From the NCBI RefSeq assembly GCF_004801405.1, contig NZ_SSOB01000025.1, positions 1-64,000 of the forward strand: a stretch of 64,000 nucleotides of DNA, in the 5' to 3' direction. Origin of the DNA: Cohnella fermenti. Its GTDB lineage: Bacteria > Bacillota > Bacilli > Paenibacillales > Paenibacillaceae. The notes beneath the pieces are model-generated. The model did no database searches. It saw only the letters and a list, made by a program, of their open reading frames with translations, and was not told where the DNA came from. This document shows positions 1-6,964 of the stretch, one piece after another. Within the stretch, counting starts at the first letter, position 1. Every line of letters begins with the position of its first letter. The position numbers and the translations under genes are program-made.

Positions 1-121
1 TATCTACAAATAACCATTCTGTGAAAGATGCGTCGAAGAGCCGTATGCGGGAATTCCGCACGTACGGATCTGTGAGGGGGACGGGCACAATCCTCGAAAG
101 GAGAGGCCCTACCTACTCGAC
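1..121 (+). mobile_element. Group II intron, 3' end (domains V and VI), cut by window edge
   Basis: Positions 38-70 fold as a group II intron domain V. The stem opens with GAGCCGTA and closes with TACGGATC, carries the AGC catalytic triad, and has an upper stem TGCGG/CCGCA with a GAAT loop and a CG bulge on the 3' side. It is followed by GTGAGGGGG and a domain VI-like stem (GGGC ... GCCC around a GAAA loop). The run CCTACTCGAC ends near 121, matching the AC 3' end common in bacterial group II introns. The reverse transcriptase ORF and domains I-IV would lie left of the window. The lower stem has a G-A mismatch where G-T is usual. The downstream exon starts inside a box of the local repeat family. 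Confidence 0.88.
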
Positions 122-331
122 CATTCGTGGAGGAAAATTCCGCCCGAGGAACCGGATATATGCGAAAAACCACATAAAACGCTGCGATTGCCCCCTATCC
201 AGGCCGATGAATGTGAAAAACCACATAAAATCGGCGGCGGAGGGGGGCGGAGGGAGACGCGAATGTGAAAAAACGCATAAATCGGGAGTTTTGGGCGCGA
301 GAGGAACCTTGGATGGAGAAATTTGTATAAA
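122..331 (+). repeat. Phased-box repeat element, copy A (intron-interrupted, extended)
   Basis: Copy A of the family described under copy E. The last four bases of box 2 (CATT, 122-125) directly follow the intron. The usual box2-box3 spacer (ATTCGTGGAGGAAAATTCC...) follows, then box 3 at 159-176, box 4 at 210-227 and an extra box at 262-279. A degenerate sixth box may lie at about 312-329. Box starts are 51, 52 and 50 bp apart, so the array continues beyond the usual four boxes while keeping phase. No credible gene lies in 122-480; the open frames across it are translated repeat. Confidence 0.85.
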
Positions 332-480
332 ACCGGGGCTGTATGCGTGAGAGAGCCCGCGAGTGGGGGAATGGTACAAAGTCGGGGGCTAGGGACGCAG
401 GGGGGCGCGAATAGGAAAGCGGAGTTTAATGTGGGGAATACGCGCGCATATACTTCAGTGATGGGGAGGGAGGATTCGCA

Positions 481-1173
481 ATGTTCCAGTTAACCGAGCA
501 ATATGCCGCGCAGGTTGTAACGGGGTTGCTTCCGCCCGGGGCGGAGATCGCGAGGATCGATTACCCGGCAAGTTATCCGGCGGTGCTCGCCGTCGATCTC
601 GACGGGGATCGGAATCCGGAGATCGTCGGCGTCTACCGGACGGCGGAAGGGATGCGGGCGCTGATTGCGAAGCATTCGCTGCAGGGATGGTACGTCTTCA
701 GCCACATCCGGGGGCCGGGCTACGGCATCGCGAATCTGGCGGCGGCGCCGATCGCGGGCGTCTATCCGCCGAGCCTGCTGATCGGCTGGCAGATCGGAGA
801 GCGGTGGGCGCAACTGGACTTGTTCCAGTTCGAGGCCGGGGAATACCGCCATCTGACGCCGAGCGATGTGTTCTACAGCCGCTTGGCGATCGTGCCGCCG
901 GCGCCGCCGGTGTATGGCCGCGAGGCCGACGCCGCTGCCGATCGTCTGCTCCGCCTTGCTCTGTGGACGCACGACCGGGAGGAGGCCTACCGGGTCGAGC
1001 TGGTTCGCTGGCAGGGAGACGGGCTTGTCCGCGACGAGCAAGCCTATCCGGCCTACTTCGCTAACGCCGTAATCCCGTATTATGCCGGCTTGTTGAACGT
1101 GCAGCCGGATTCGGAGCTGTATCGCGCCTGCTGGGAGGAAGCGAGCCGGGTGGCCGGCGCGGCATCCTCTTAA
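481..1173 (+). CDS. Hypothetical protein with FG-GAP/VCBS-like N-terminal motif
   Basis: A 230-residue protein with no recognised enzyme family. Near residues 38-48 it has DLDGDRNPEI, a calcium-loop-like motif typical of FG-GAP/VCBS beta-propeller repeats, followed by alternating hydrophobic strands and a Pro-rich linker near residues 138-146. There is no signal peptide or membrane segment. The start is supported by a GGGAGGGAGG Shine-Dalgarno sequence about 8 bases upstream. It stands alone between the intron-bearing repeat and the nucleotidase gene. Proteins of this size and motif in spore formers are usually uncharacterised, so no function is assigned. Confidence 0.75.
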   Translation: MFQLTEQYAAQVVTGLLPPGAEIARIDYPASYPAVLAVDLDGDRNPEIVGVYRTAEGMRALIAKHSLQGWYVFSHIRGPGYGIANLAAAPIAGVYPPSLLIGWQIGERWAQLDLFQFEAGEYRHLTPSDVFYSRLAIVPPAPPVYGREADAAADRLLRLALWTHDREEAYRVELVRWQGDGLVRDEQAYPAYFANAVIPYYAGLLNVQPDSELYRACWEEASRVAGAASS

Positions 1174-1297
1174 CCTCGGATTCGCGCGCGGATGCCGATG
1201 GAGTTGCAATTGTCGGCGATGAGTGAGAAAATTTCTTCCATACCGTTGTCGTTATTTTCCCAATATTGATTCGTTATCGTTGGAGGACGCATTCCGT

Positions 1298-1861
1298 ATG
1301 AGAAGAAAAATCGTTGCCGTCGACATGGACGATACGATCTGCCACCTCGTCAAGAGGGCGATCTATCACAACAATATCGAGTTCCCGACTCATCCGCTCT
1401 CGTACGAGGAGATGATGGATTGGAACACGGACCACCTCAGGCATCCCGCCAGCACGCAGGAAGTGTTCTTCGGCCGTCCGGGCTTGTACGAGGAGCTTGA
1501 GCTGTACGACGAGCATGTGGTGGGAGAGATGGAGAAGCTGCATCGGGAATACGACGTGATTATCGTCACCGCCGCGCGGCCGAACAGCGTTGCAGAGAAG
1601 TGGAACTGGCTGCAGCGCCACATGCCGTTCATTCCCTTCGACAACTTCTTCGCCTGCAAGCGCAAGAGCCTTATCGACTTCGATCTGCTGATCGACGACG
1701 GCCCGCATAATCTGCTGCCGGCGCTGGAGGCGGGGAAGAAGGCGCTCTGCATCCCGCATCCGTGGAATCTACGCATGAGGGAGAGCCATCCGTTCCCGCT
1801 GATGGAATCGTGGGAGAATGCGAAGCAGCGGGTCGACGAGCTGCTGGGAAGCCTTGATTGA
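1298..1861 (+). CDS. 5'(3')-deoxyribonucleotidase-like HAD phosphatase (NT5C family)
   Basis: A 187-residue HAD-superfamily protein. Motif I is VDMDDTI near residues 7-13, with the nucleophile Asp and the acid/base Asp two residues later. Motif II is the VTAARP stretch near residue 93. Motif III/IV is the DLLIDDGPHN block near residue 130. This order and length match the NT5C family, which dephosphorylates (deoxy)nucleoside 5'-monophosphates in the cytoplasm. The frame is open from 1223, but GGAGG at 1282-1286 lies 11 bases before ATG 1298 and the protein homology begins there, so the shorter start is preferred. The substrate is not readable from sequence. Confidence 0.85.
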   Translation: MRRKIVAVDMDDTICHLVKRAIYHNNIEFPTHPLSYEEMMDWNTDHLRHPASTQEVFFGRPGLYEELELYDEHVVGEMEKLHREYDVIIVTAARPNSVAEKWNWLQRHMPFIPFDNFFACKRKSLIDFDLLIDDGPHNLLPALEAGKKALCIPHPWNLRMRESHPFPLMESWENAKQRVDELLGSLD

Positions 1862-1944
1862 GATGGGCGGCGGGTGCAAAAAGAGTGTGCGGCGGGGCAG
1901 AGTGTCAGAGGTGGAGTAGAGGTAAAGAAGCAGAAAATAAGACC

Positions 1945-1984
1945 AATCCCCCGCAAAGTCCATTAACGGACTCGGCGGGGGATT
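1945..1984 (-). terminator. Intrinsic terminator of the chemoreceptor gene
   Basis: AATCCCCCGC (1945-1954) pairs with GCGGGGGATT (1975-1984), with an inner AGTCC/GGACT stem. Read on the minus strand it is followed by a T-rich stretch. It lies just beyond the chemoreceptor stop codon and could serve the converging nucleotidase gene too. Confidence 0.85.
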
Positions 1985-2005
1985 GTCGTCTGTCGCGGCG
2001 GCTTC

Positions 2006-3484
2006 CTATGCCTTGGCGGTCAGTTGCTTCAGCTCGGAGATCAGCATGTCCAGGCTGCCGTAACCCGAGACGACGCTGCCGATCTTGCCGTTCTGGTCTT
2101 CCAGGCTGGCGCATACTTCTTCAAGCGAGGACATGTTGCGCTCGACGGCGTAAGCGATCCGGTTCGAATCGTCCGCGATGCCGGAATACCTCTCGCGAAC
2201 GCGTTCTGCCGCCCGCGAGGCGAGCTCGGCCTGCTCCTTCACCTGATTGGTGTTGCCGGAGATATCGCCGATGATCTGGTTGACTTGGAGGCAGGAGGCA
2301 TGGCTGGCGTCGGCGGCGGTCTCGCCCTTGAGCACTTCTTCGCTGACCGCTTCGATCTGCGTGCGGACCGCGGCGAGAATTGTCGCGATCTCCGACGCGG
2401 CCTCGCGGGAATGGTCGGCCAGCTTGCGGACTTCTTCCGAGACGATGGCGAAGCCCTTGCCGTGTTCGCCAGCCCGGGCCGCTTCGATCGCCGCGTTCAG
2501 CGAGAGAAGATTCGTCTGGGTCGCGATGTCGCTGATCGTGCCGATAATGGAACTGACGCGTTCGTTCTGCTCGCGGAGCGCCGACATCAGGTGGACGGTC
2601 TCGCGCACGATCTCGCGCACCCGGCCGACTTCCCCGGAGAGAGCGGCGATATGCACTTCGCCTTCATGGGTCAGTTCCGCCGTTCTGGCAGAGTAGCCGT
2701 TCAGACGGCTCGTTCCTTCCGCCAGATCGCGAATGATCGGATCGACCTCCAGCACGGAGCCGGACACGGAGATGACCGCCTGGCTCTGCTGCTCGATATC
2801 GTGGGACATCTCCTGGAACGCGGCCGTCACCTCGCGGGAGATGTCGCCCGTCTTGTTCACGTCGACCTTCTGGCTCGCGCTGAATTCGCTGAGCACTTGA
2901 ATGGACGACTCCAGCTTCCCGATCAGCCGATCCGACAGCTCCTTGGCCGCCGAGGTCCGATGATGCTCTTCCGCAACCTGGCTCTGCAGCTTCTCGCCGA
3001 ACCGGGCGGACGCCGCAAGCGCAACCGTCAGGAAGATGAGGTACATGTACAGATAGAGCAAGGAATCGTTCGGGAACAGCTCGGGCCCCAGCTTCGAATC
3101 GAGGAACACGTAAGTCGTCGTCGCCATTCCGAGAACGCCCGCAAGCAGAATAGGCTTGTAATTCGAGTACAGCGTCATGAGGGCAATATTCACGTACACG
3201 AGGAAGTAGGTGCTGACGATCGGATTCGGGTCCGAGACGAGCAGCAGCAGCGTGATCACGGACAGAATGACCGGCACGAAGTACATGACATATTGGCTCC
3301 AGACGCGCTTGTAGGTGAGCACCGTCGCCAGCCCGCAGGCGAAGCCTCCGAACGCGATCAGGATCACCAGCATCTTCGCGGGCAGCGAAGCGGAGATATC
3401 CGCCACGATGCCAAGCAGGAGCATTCCCCATAGAATCTTCACATATAATCGATTGCGCCTGTCAAGAACCGTCAGTTCGTTCAT
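2006..3484 (-). CDS. Methyl-accepting chemotaxis protein with multi-span membrane input domain
   Basis: A 492-residue chemoreceptor. The N-terminal 170 residues contain about six hydrophobic segments and no extracellular ligand-binding domain. A short coiled linker and a cytoplasmic signalling domain follow. The conserved hairpin tip is visible at about residue 325 (IGTISDIATQTNLLSLNAAI, then EAARAGEHGKGFAIV), which docks CheW and CheA. No HAMP domain is evident. The membrane-embedded input suggests a hydrophobic ligand or membrane-state signal (inference). It follows the LuxI-like acyltransferase gene on the same strand after a 24-base gap, with its own GAAGGCGG ribosome site, so the two look co-transcribed. 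Confidence 0.93.
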   Translation of the reverse strand: MNELTVLDRRNRLYVKILWGMLLLGIVADISASLPAKMLVILIAFGGFACGLATVLTYKRVWSQYVMYFVPVILSVITLLLLVSDPNPIVSTYFLVYVNIALMTLYSNYKPILLAGVLGMATTTYVFLDSKLGPELFPNDSLLYLYMYLIFLTVALAASARFGEKLQSQVAEEHHRTSAAKELSDRLIGKLESSIQVLSEFSASQKVDVNKTGDISREVTAAFQEMSHDIEQQSQAVISVSGSVLEVDPIIRDLAEGTSRLNGYSARTAELTHEGEVHIAALSGEVGRVREIVRETVHLMSALREQNERVSSIIGTISDIATQTNLLSLNAAIEAARAGEHGKGFAIVSEEVRKLADHSREAASEIATILAAVRTQIEAVSEEVLKGETAADASHASCLQVNQIIGDISGNTNQVKEQAELASRAAERVRERYSGIADDSNRIAYAVERNMSSLEEVCASLEDQNGKIGSVVSGYGSLDMLISELKQLTAKA

Positions 3485-3508
3485 TATGTACCGCCTTCGT
3501 CCATTAGG

Positions 3509-4090
3509 TTATCTGCTAAGAATGGGGTGCGCACGTTCGGTCAGCTCGGCGGGGTCCAAGTCGTCAAGCCGCAGCCAATCGTAATCTCCCGGATGCTCGT
3601 ACATCGCCTTCATGTCGAACACGACGGGGATCACCGTGTCCCCTTTATAATATTGCGGCTTCCCGGCCTTATCCATCGGCACCTTGAAGGTAATTCGCAA
3701 AGCGCGATAGAAGACGGGCTCCAGAAGAGATACAAGGTAATGATAGCCGTTCGCCCGGCAGTACCCGACGATCAGCGTAAGCAGCTCCGCCAGGTATGGC
3801 CCCCGGTGCTCCTTGAGGAACGCGATCTTGTCGATCTCCGCCACCTTGGCCGGATCTTGCGCGACCCACGGGTGGAGGGAGAACGGAGCGATCCGATCGA
3901 GCCGATTGTCTTCCGGGAAGTAGGGCTTGAATTCCGCCGTGCCTGCCGCTTCCCCGTTCGGGGTGACGGACAAATACCGGCTCAAGCAATGGGACGAAAA
4001 TTCGAACTCGAAGTTTTTCTCCCGCCATACGGTCATCCAGACAAAGTTAAATAGCGCGGCCTCCATTTCGTTTTGAACTTTTCTGATCAT
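3509..4090 (-). CDS. LuxI/FeeM-like GNAT N-acyltransferase
   Basis: A 193-residue protein whose layout resembles the GNAT-fold autoinducer synthases and N-acyl amino acid synthases. It has an N-terminal SRYLSV strand followed by a charged turn and a GTAEFKPY strand, a middle EIDKIAFLKEHRG block resembling the E-x-S/D-R/K-F-x-V motif of LuxI enzymes, a helix (AELLTLIVGYCRANG), and a C-terminal YLVSLLEPVFYRAL ... GDTVIPVVFDM. By analogy it would acylate a small amine using acyl-ACP or acyl-CoA (inference). The frame extends upstream to 4171, but AGGAG at 4099-4103 sits 8 bases before ATG 4090 and too close to the ATG at 4096. It is first in an operon with the chemoreceptor. It could instead be an ordinary GNAT acetyltransferase. 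Confidence 0.6.
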   Translation of the reverse strand: MIRKVQNEMEAALFNFVWMTVWREKNFEFEFSSHCLSRYLSVTPNGEAAGTAEFKPYFPEDNRLDRIAPFSLHPWVAQDPAKVAEIDKIAFLKEHRGPYLAELLTLIVGYCRANGYHYLVSLLEPVFYRALRITFKVPMDKAGKPQYYKGDTVIPVVFDMKAMYEHPGDYDWLRLDDLDPAELTERAHPILSR

Positions 4091-4383
4091 TCCCATCACT
4101 CCTTGTCTATCTATTCTGTTGTCTGCCCGATTGTCTGCCGACTCGGCCTTGCCGGATGCTGCTCTCGTCATTCGCCTCCTTCGCTATGTGCCCTACCTTA
4201 ATTATCGGTAACGGCCGGGAAAAATGCAGGTAAATATTTACTTCTGTGAAAGCTGAGTAGAATGGTCGGCATTAATTTCAATAAACCATAATTTTCCGAT
4301 AAAATCAATTGATTCGAGAACAATTCTCTGTGGAAATATGACATAAATTACCGTAAGCGGTTGCAGAAAAGGGGCGGACGCGG

Positions 4384-4422
4384 AAAAACCGTCAGGGAAG
4401 GTCGAAGCTCTCCCTGACGGTT
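4384..4422 (-). terminator. Intrinsic terminator
   Basis: AACCGTCAGGGA (4387-4398) and TCCCTGACGGTT (4411-4422) form a perfect 12-bp stem. On the minus strand it ends in TTTTT. It would stop leftward transcription from the GntR gene before it enters the acyltransferase operon. 4091-4380 otherwise holds only the acyltransferase leader and AT-rich DNA with no recognised element. Confidence 0.85.
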
Positions 4423-4469
4423 CTCGATAAAGGCGAAGGATGGAGGAGGATGGACGAAAGCGGCGGTTT

Positions 4470-4641
4470 TATGCGGTTTTTCACATTCATCGGCTCGGAT
4501 TGGCGGGAATCGGAGCGTTTTATGTGATTTCTCGCATATATACGGGATTTCCGGGTGGAATTGCGGCTATGTATGTGGTTTTTCGCATTGGTTGCGGTGC
4601 GAGGCCGTTGTTGGCAGCGAATGTATGCGGTTTCTCACATA
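4470..4641 (-). repeat. Phased-box repeat element, copy B
   Basis: Four 18-bp boxes start (plus-strand coordinates) at 4470, 4521, 4572 and 4624, spaced 51, 51 and 52 bp. The A-rich centres read on the minus strand, so the element is in minus orientation, with box 4 at 4470. The spacer between boxes 2 and 3 keeps the CAATTCCACCCGGAAATCCCG type sequence shared with copy C. It lies downstream of the GntR gene. Confidence 0.9.
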
Positions 4642-4654
4642 AAATCGGTCAAGT

Positions 4655-4702
4655 GCGCCGTTATCGAGCGACACGAGGCGATAACGGCGCTCGATAACGG
4701 CG
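4655..4702. repeat. Triple CGATAACGGCG motif / stem-loop after GntR gene
   Basis: GCGCCGTTATCG (4655-4666) and CGATAACGGCGC (4679-4690) form a perfect 12-bp inverted repeat with a 12-base loop. A third copy, CGATAACGGCG (4692-4702), abuts the GntR stop codon. There is no T-run after the hairpin, so it is more likely an mRNA 3'-end stem or protein site than a classic terminator. Confidence 0.6.
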
Positions 4703-5443
4703 TTATTCGGTTCGCCCTCGCTCGTCCCGTTCGTCTTGTCCGCTCCGTTCGCTGCGTTCGATCACTTGCTCCACCTTCAGCAGATGCTTCATCATGCGGT
4801 CCCGCGCCGCCGCTCCGTCCCGCGTCTCGATCGCCTCGAAGATAGAGCGGTGTTCGGCAAGCAGTTGCTCCGCGGAGGCCCGTTCGGCGAAGAACCACAA
4901 TCGCCGCGACTGCTTCATGCTCTCGCGCAGCCGTCCCGCCATCGACTCCATCATCGAGAGGAGGAGCGCGTTCTTCGAAGCCTCGGCGACGCGAAGATGG
5001 AAGCGGATATCGGCCTCGTCGCTCGCCGCCTCGTCGCCCAAGGCGCCGCCCATCCGTTCGAGAATATCCCGCAGCGCGGCCAGATCTTCCGCCGAGCGAC
5101 GCTCCGCAGCCAGCTCGGCGCAGCCCGCCTCGATGAACTTCCGCACCTCGAGCACTTCCTGAAGCTTCTCCTTGCCGAACGAGAGGGAGGCGGCGTCCTC
5201 CGCGGCGGGGAGCTCCAGGCTCACGTAGCTGCCGCCGCCGTGCCGGATCGTGATCCAGCCGGTCGCCTTCAGGCCGCTCAGCGCCTCGCGGATCGTCGAG
5301 CGCCCGACCTCGAAGCTGTCGGCAAGCTCCACGACGGTCGGGAGCTTCGAGCCGGGCGCGTAGTCTCCCGTCTCGATCATGTTCTTCAACTGCTCGAGCA
5401 CGAGCTCCGAGCCTTTGCGTGCTTCGACTCTGCGGAACGCCAC
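4703..5443 (-). CDS. GntR-family regulator, FadR subfamily (likely controls glcDF)
   Basis: A 246-residue transcription factor. Residues about 8-75 form the GntR winged helix (GSKLPTVVELADSFEVGRST, then IREALSGLKATG, then a GGGSYV wing). The C-terminal FCD domain is all helical, with the usual Asp/His metal or acid-binding positions (DIRFHLRVAEAS and EHRSIFEAI). FadR-subfamily regulators usually sense small carboxylates. The frame is open to 5509, but GGAGG sits 7 bases before GTG 5443, giving a protein that starts VAFRRVEARKG, so that start is chosen. It is divergent from glcDF, with about 105 bp between starts, which suggests it controls glycolate or lactate oxidation (inference). Confidence 0.9.
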   Translation of the reverse strand: MAFRRVEARKGSELVLEQLKNMIETGDYAPGSKLPTVVELADSFEVGRSTIREALSGLKATGWITIRHGGGSYVSLELPAAEDAASLSFGKEKLQEVLEVRKFIEAGCAELAAERRSAEDLAALRDILERMGGALGDEAASDEADIRFHLRVAEASKNALLLSMMESMAGRLRESMKQSRRLWFFAERASAEQLLAEHRSIFEAIETRDGAAARDRMMKHLLKVEQVIERSERSGQDERDERGRTE

Positions 5444-5511
5444 AACGATTCCTCCAAAAATAATGATGTACATCCATTCAATCATAAGGTAAGCTAAAAG
5501 AAAAGTCATCA

Positions 5512-5523
5512 GATCACATGATC
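5512..5523. promoter_or_regulatory. Candidate GntR operator
   Basis: GATCA-CA-TGATC inverted repeat in the divergent region between the GntR gene and glcD, just ahead of the glcD ribosome site. It is assigned by position and symmetry only. Confidence 0.3.
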
Positions 5524-5548
5524 AATAATCAAGCGGAGGTCAACCATT

Positions 5549-6964
5549 ATGCTAGACAACGCTATAGCCCGGCAGCTTCGCGATATCGTCGGAGCGTCCT
5601 GGTTCAAGGACGACGACCAGACCCGCGTTGCCCATTCGTACGACGGAACGCCCATGCTTCAAGCGCTGCCGGACGGGGTTATCTATCCCGGCAGCACGGA
5701 GGAGGTGGCGGCCGTCATGCGCGTGCTGCACGAGCATCGCATTCCGGTCGTCAGCCGCGGCTCCGGCACGAACCTGTGCGGAGGGACGGTGCCGATCCAG
5801 GGCGGCATCGTCATGGTTATGCACCGGATGAACGCCATTGTCGAGGTCGATCTGCAGAACCTGACGGCGACGGTGCAGCCCGGCATTCTGACGAAGGCGT
5901 TCACCGAACATATCGAGAGCCTCGGCCTGTTCTACCCTCCGGACCCGAGCAGCATGGCGATCTCGACGATCGGCGGCAACATCGCCGAATGCTCGGGCGG
6001 CCTGCGCGGGCTGAAGTACGGCACGACGAAGGACTACGTGCTCGGCCTCGAGTTCGTGCTGGCGAGCGGGGAGATCGTCCGCACGGGCGGCAAGCTCGTG
6101 AAGGACGTCGCCGGCTACGACCTGACGAAGCTGCTCGTCGGCTCGGAAGGAACGCTCGCCATCGTTACGGAAGCGACGCTGAAGCTTGTGCCGCCGCCGA
6201 AGCATAAGAAGACGATGCTGGCGATGTTCTCGGATGTGTACGACGCGGCCCGCACGGTGTCCAAGATCATCGAGAACCGGATTATTCCCGCGACGCTGGA
6301 GCTGCTCGACAACCCGACAATTAAGGTCGTTAACGATTATGCGAAGCTGGGGCTGCCGACGGATGCGGCCGCGATGCTGCTGATCGAGCAGGACGGCGAG
6401 CTCGAGACGGTCGAGCGCGACATCGAGCTGATCTCGGGCATCTGCCGCGAGGAGAACGCGACGGAGGTCAGCATCGCCCGCAACCACGAGGAAGCGCTGA
6501 AGCTGTTGACCGCGCGCCGCAGCGCGTTCACGGCGCTCGCGAGGCTGCGGCCGACGACGATTCTGGAGGACGCGACGGTGCCGCGCTCGAAGATCGCCGA
6601 CATGGTGCTGGCGATCAATCGGATCGCCGAGAAGCATCGCGTGCAGATCTGCACGTTCGGCCATGCGGGCGACGGCAACCTGCACCCGACGGCGACGACC
6701 GATGCGCGCGATACGGACGAGGTGCACCGCGTCGAGGAGGCGTTCGCCGAGATCTTCGAAGCGGCGATCGCCTTCGGCGGAACGATCACGGGCGAGCACG
6801 GCGTCGGACTCGTCAAGTCGCCTTATCTGGAATGGAAGCTCGGGGAGCCAGGCGTCGCGGTCATGCAGAGCATCAAGGCGGCGTTCGACCCGCATAACCT
6901 GCTGAACCCCGGCAAGATCTTCGCGAAGTCGGCAAGAAGAAGGGTGGTGCTCGAGCGTGGCTAA
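5549..6964 (+). CDS. glcD: Glycolate oxidase subunit GlcD (FAD-linked oxidase)
   Basis: A 471-residue flavoprotein. It has an N-terminal FAD-binding PCMH domain (RGSGTNLCGGTVP near residue 70, then PPDPSSMAISTIGGNIAE near residue 131). It ends with the FAD-linked oxidase C-terminal domain, including FGHAGDGNLHP near residue 370 and GEHGVG near residue 415. With GlcF it would oxidise glycolate or a related 2-hydroxy acid such as D-lactate at the membrane face. GGAGG at 5535-5539 precedes ATG 5549 by 9 bases. The gene overlaps glcF by 8 bases, so translation is probably coupled. No separate glcE is present, as in the Bacillus two-gene version. Confidence 0.92.
   Translation: MLDNAIARQLRDIVGASWFKDDDQTRVAHSYDGTPMLQALPDGVIYPGSTEEVAAVMRVLHEHRIPVVSRGSGTNLCGGTVPIQGGIVMVMHRMNAIVEVDLQNLTATVQPGILTKAFTEHIESLGLFYPPDPSSMAISTIGGNIAECSGGLRGLKYGTTKDYVLGLEFVLASGEIVRTGGKLVKDVAGYDLTKLLVGSEGTLAIVTEATLKLVPPPKHKKTMLAMFSDVYDAARTVSKIIENRIIPATLELLDNPTIKVVNDYAKLGLPTDAAAMLLIEQDGELETVERDIELISGICREENATEVSIARNHEEALKLLTARRSAFTALARLRPTTILEDATVPRSKIADMVLAINRIAEKHRVQICTFGHAGDGNLHPTATTDARDTDEVHRVEEAFAEIFEAAIAFGGTITGEHGVGLVKSPYLEWKLGEPGVAVMQSIKAAFDPHNLLNPGKIFAKSARRRVVLERG

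Noticed and set aside
21..379. Short protein-coding frames over 21-379 and similar frames near 4440-4845, 14432-14976 and 41336-41663
   Set aside because: They are translations of the repeat boxes (Val-Lys-Asn-His-Ile-Lys-like) without ribosome sites or homology.
1223..1297. Longer nucleotidase start at 1223
   Set aside because: The added residues are not family-like and lack a ribosome site, whereas GGAGG precedes ATG 1298.
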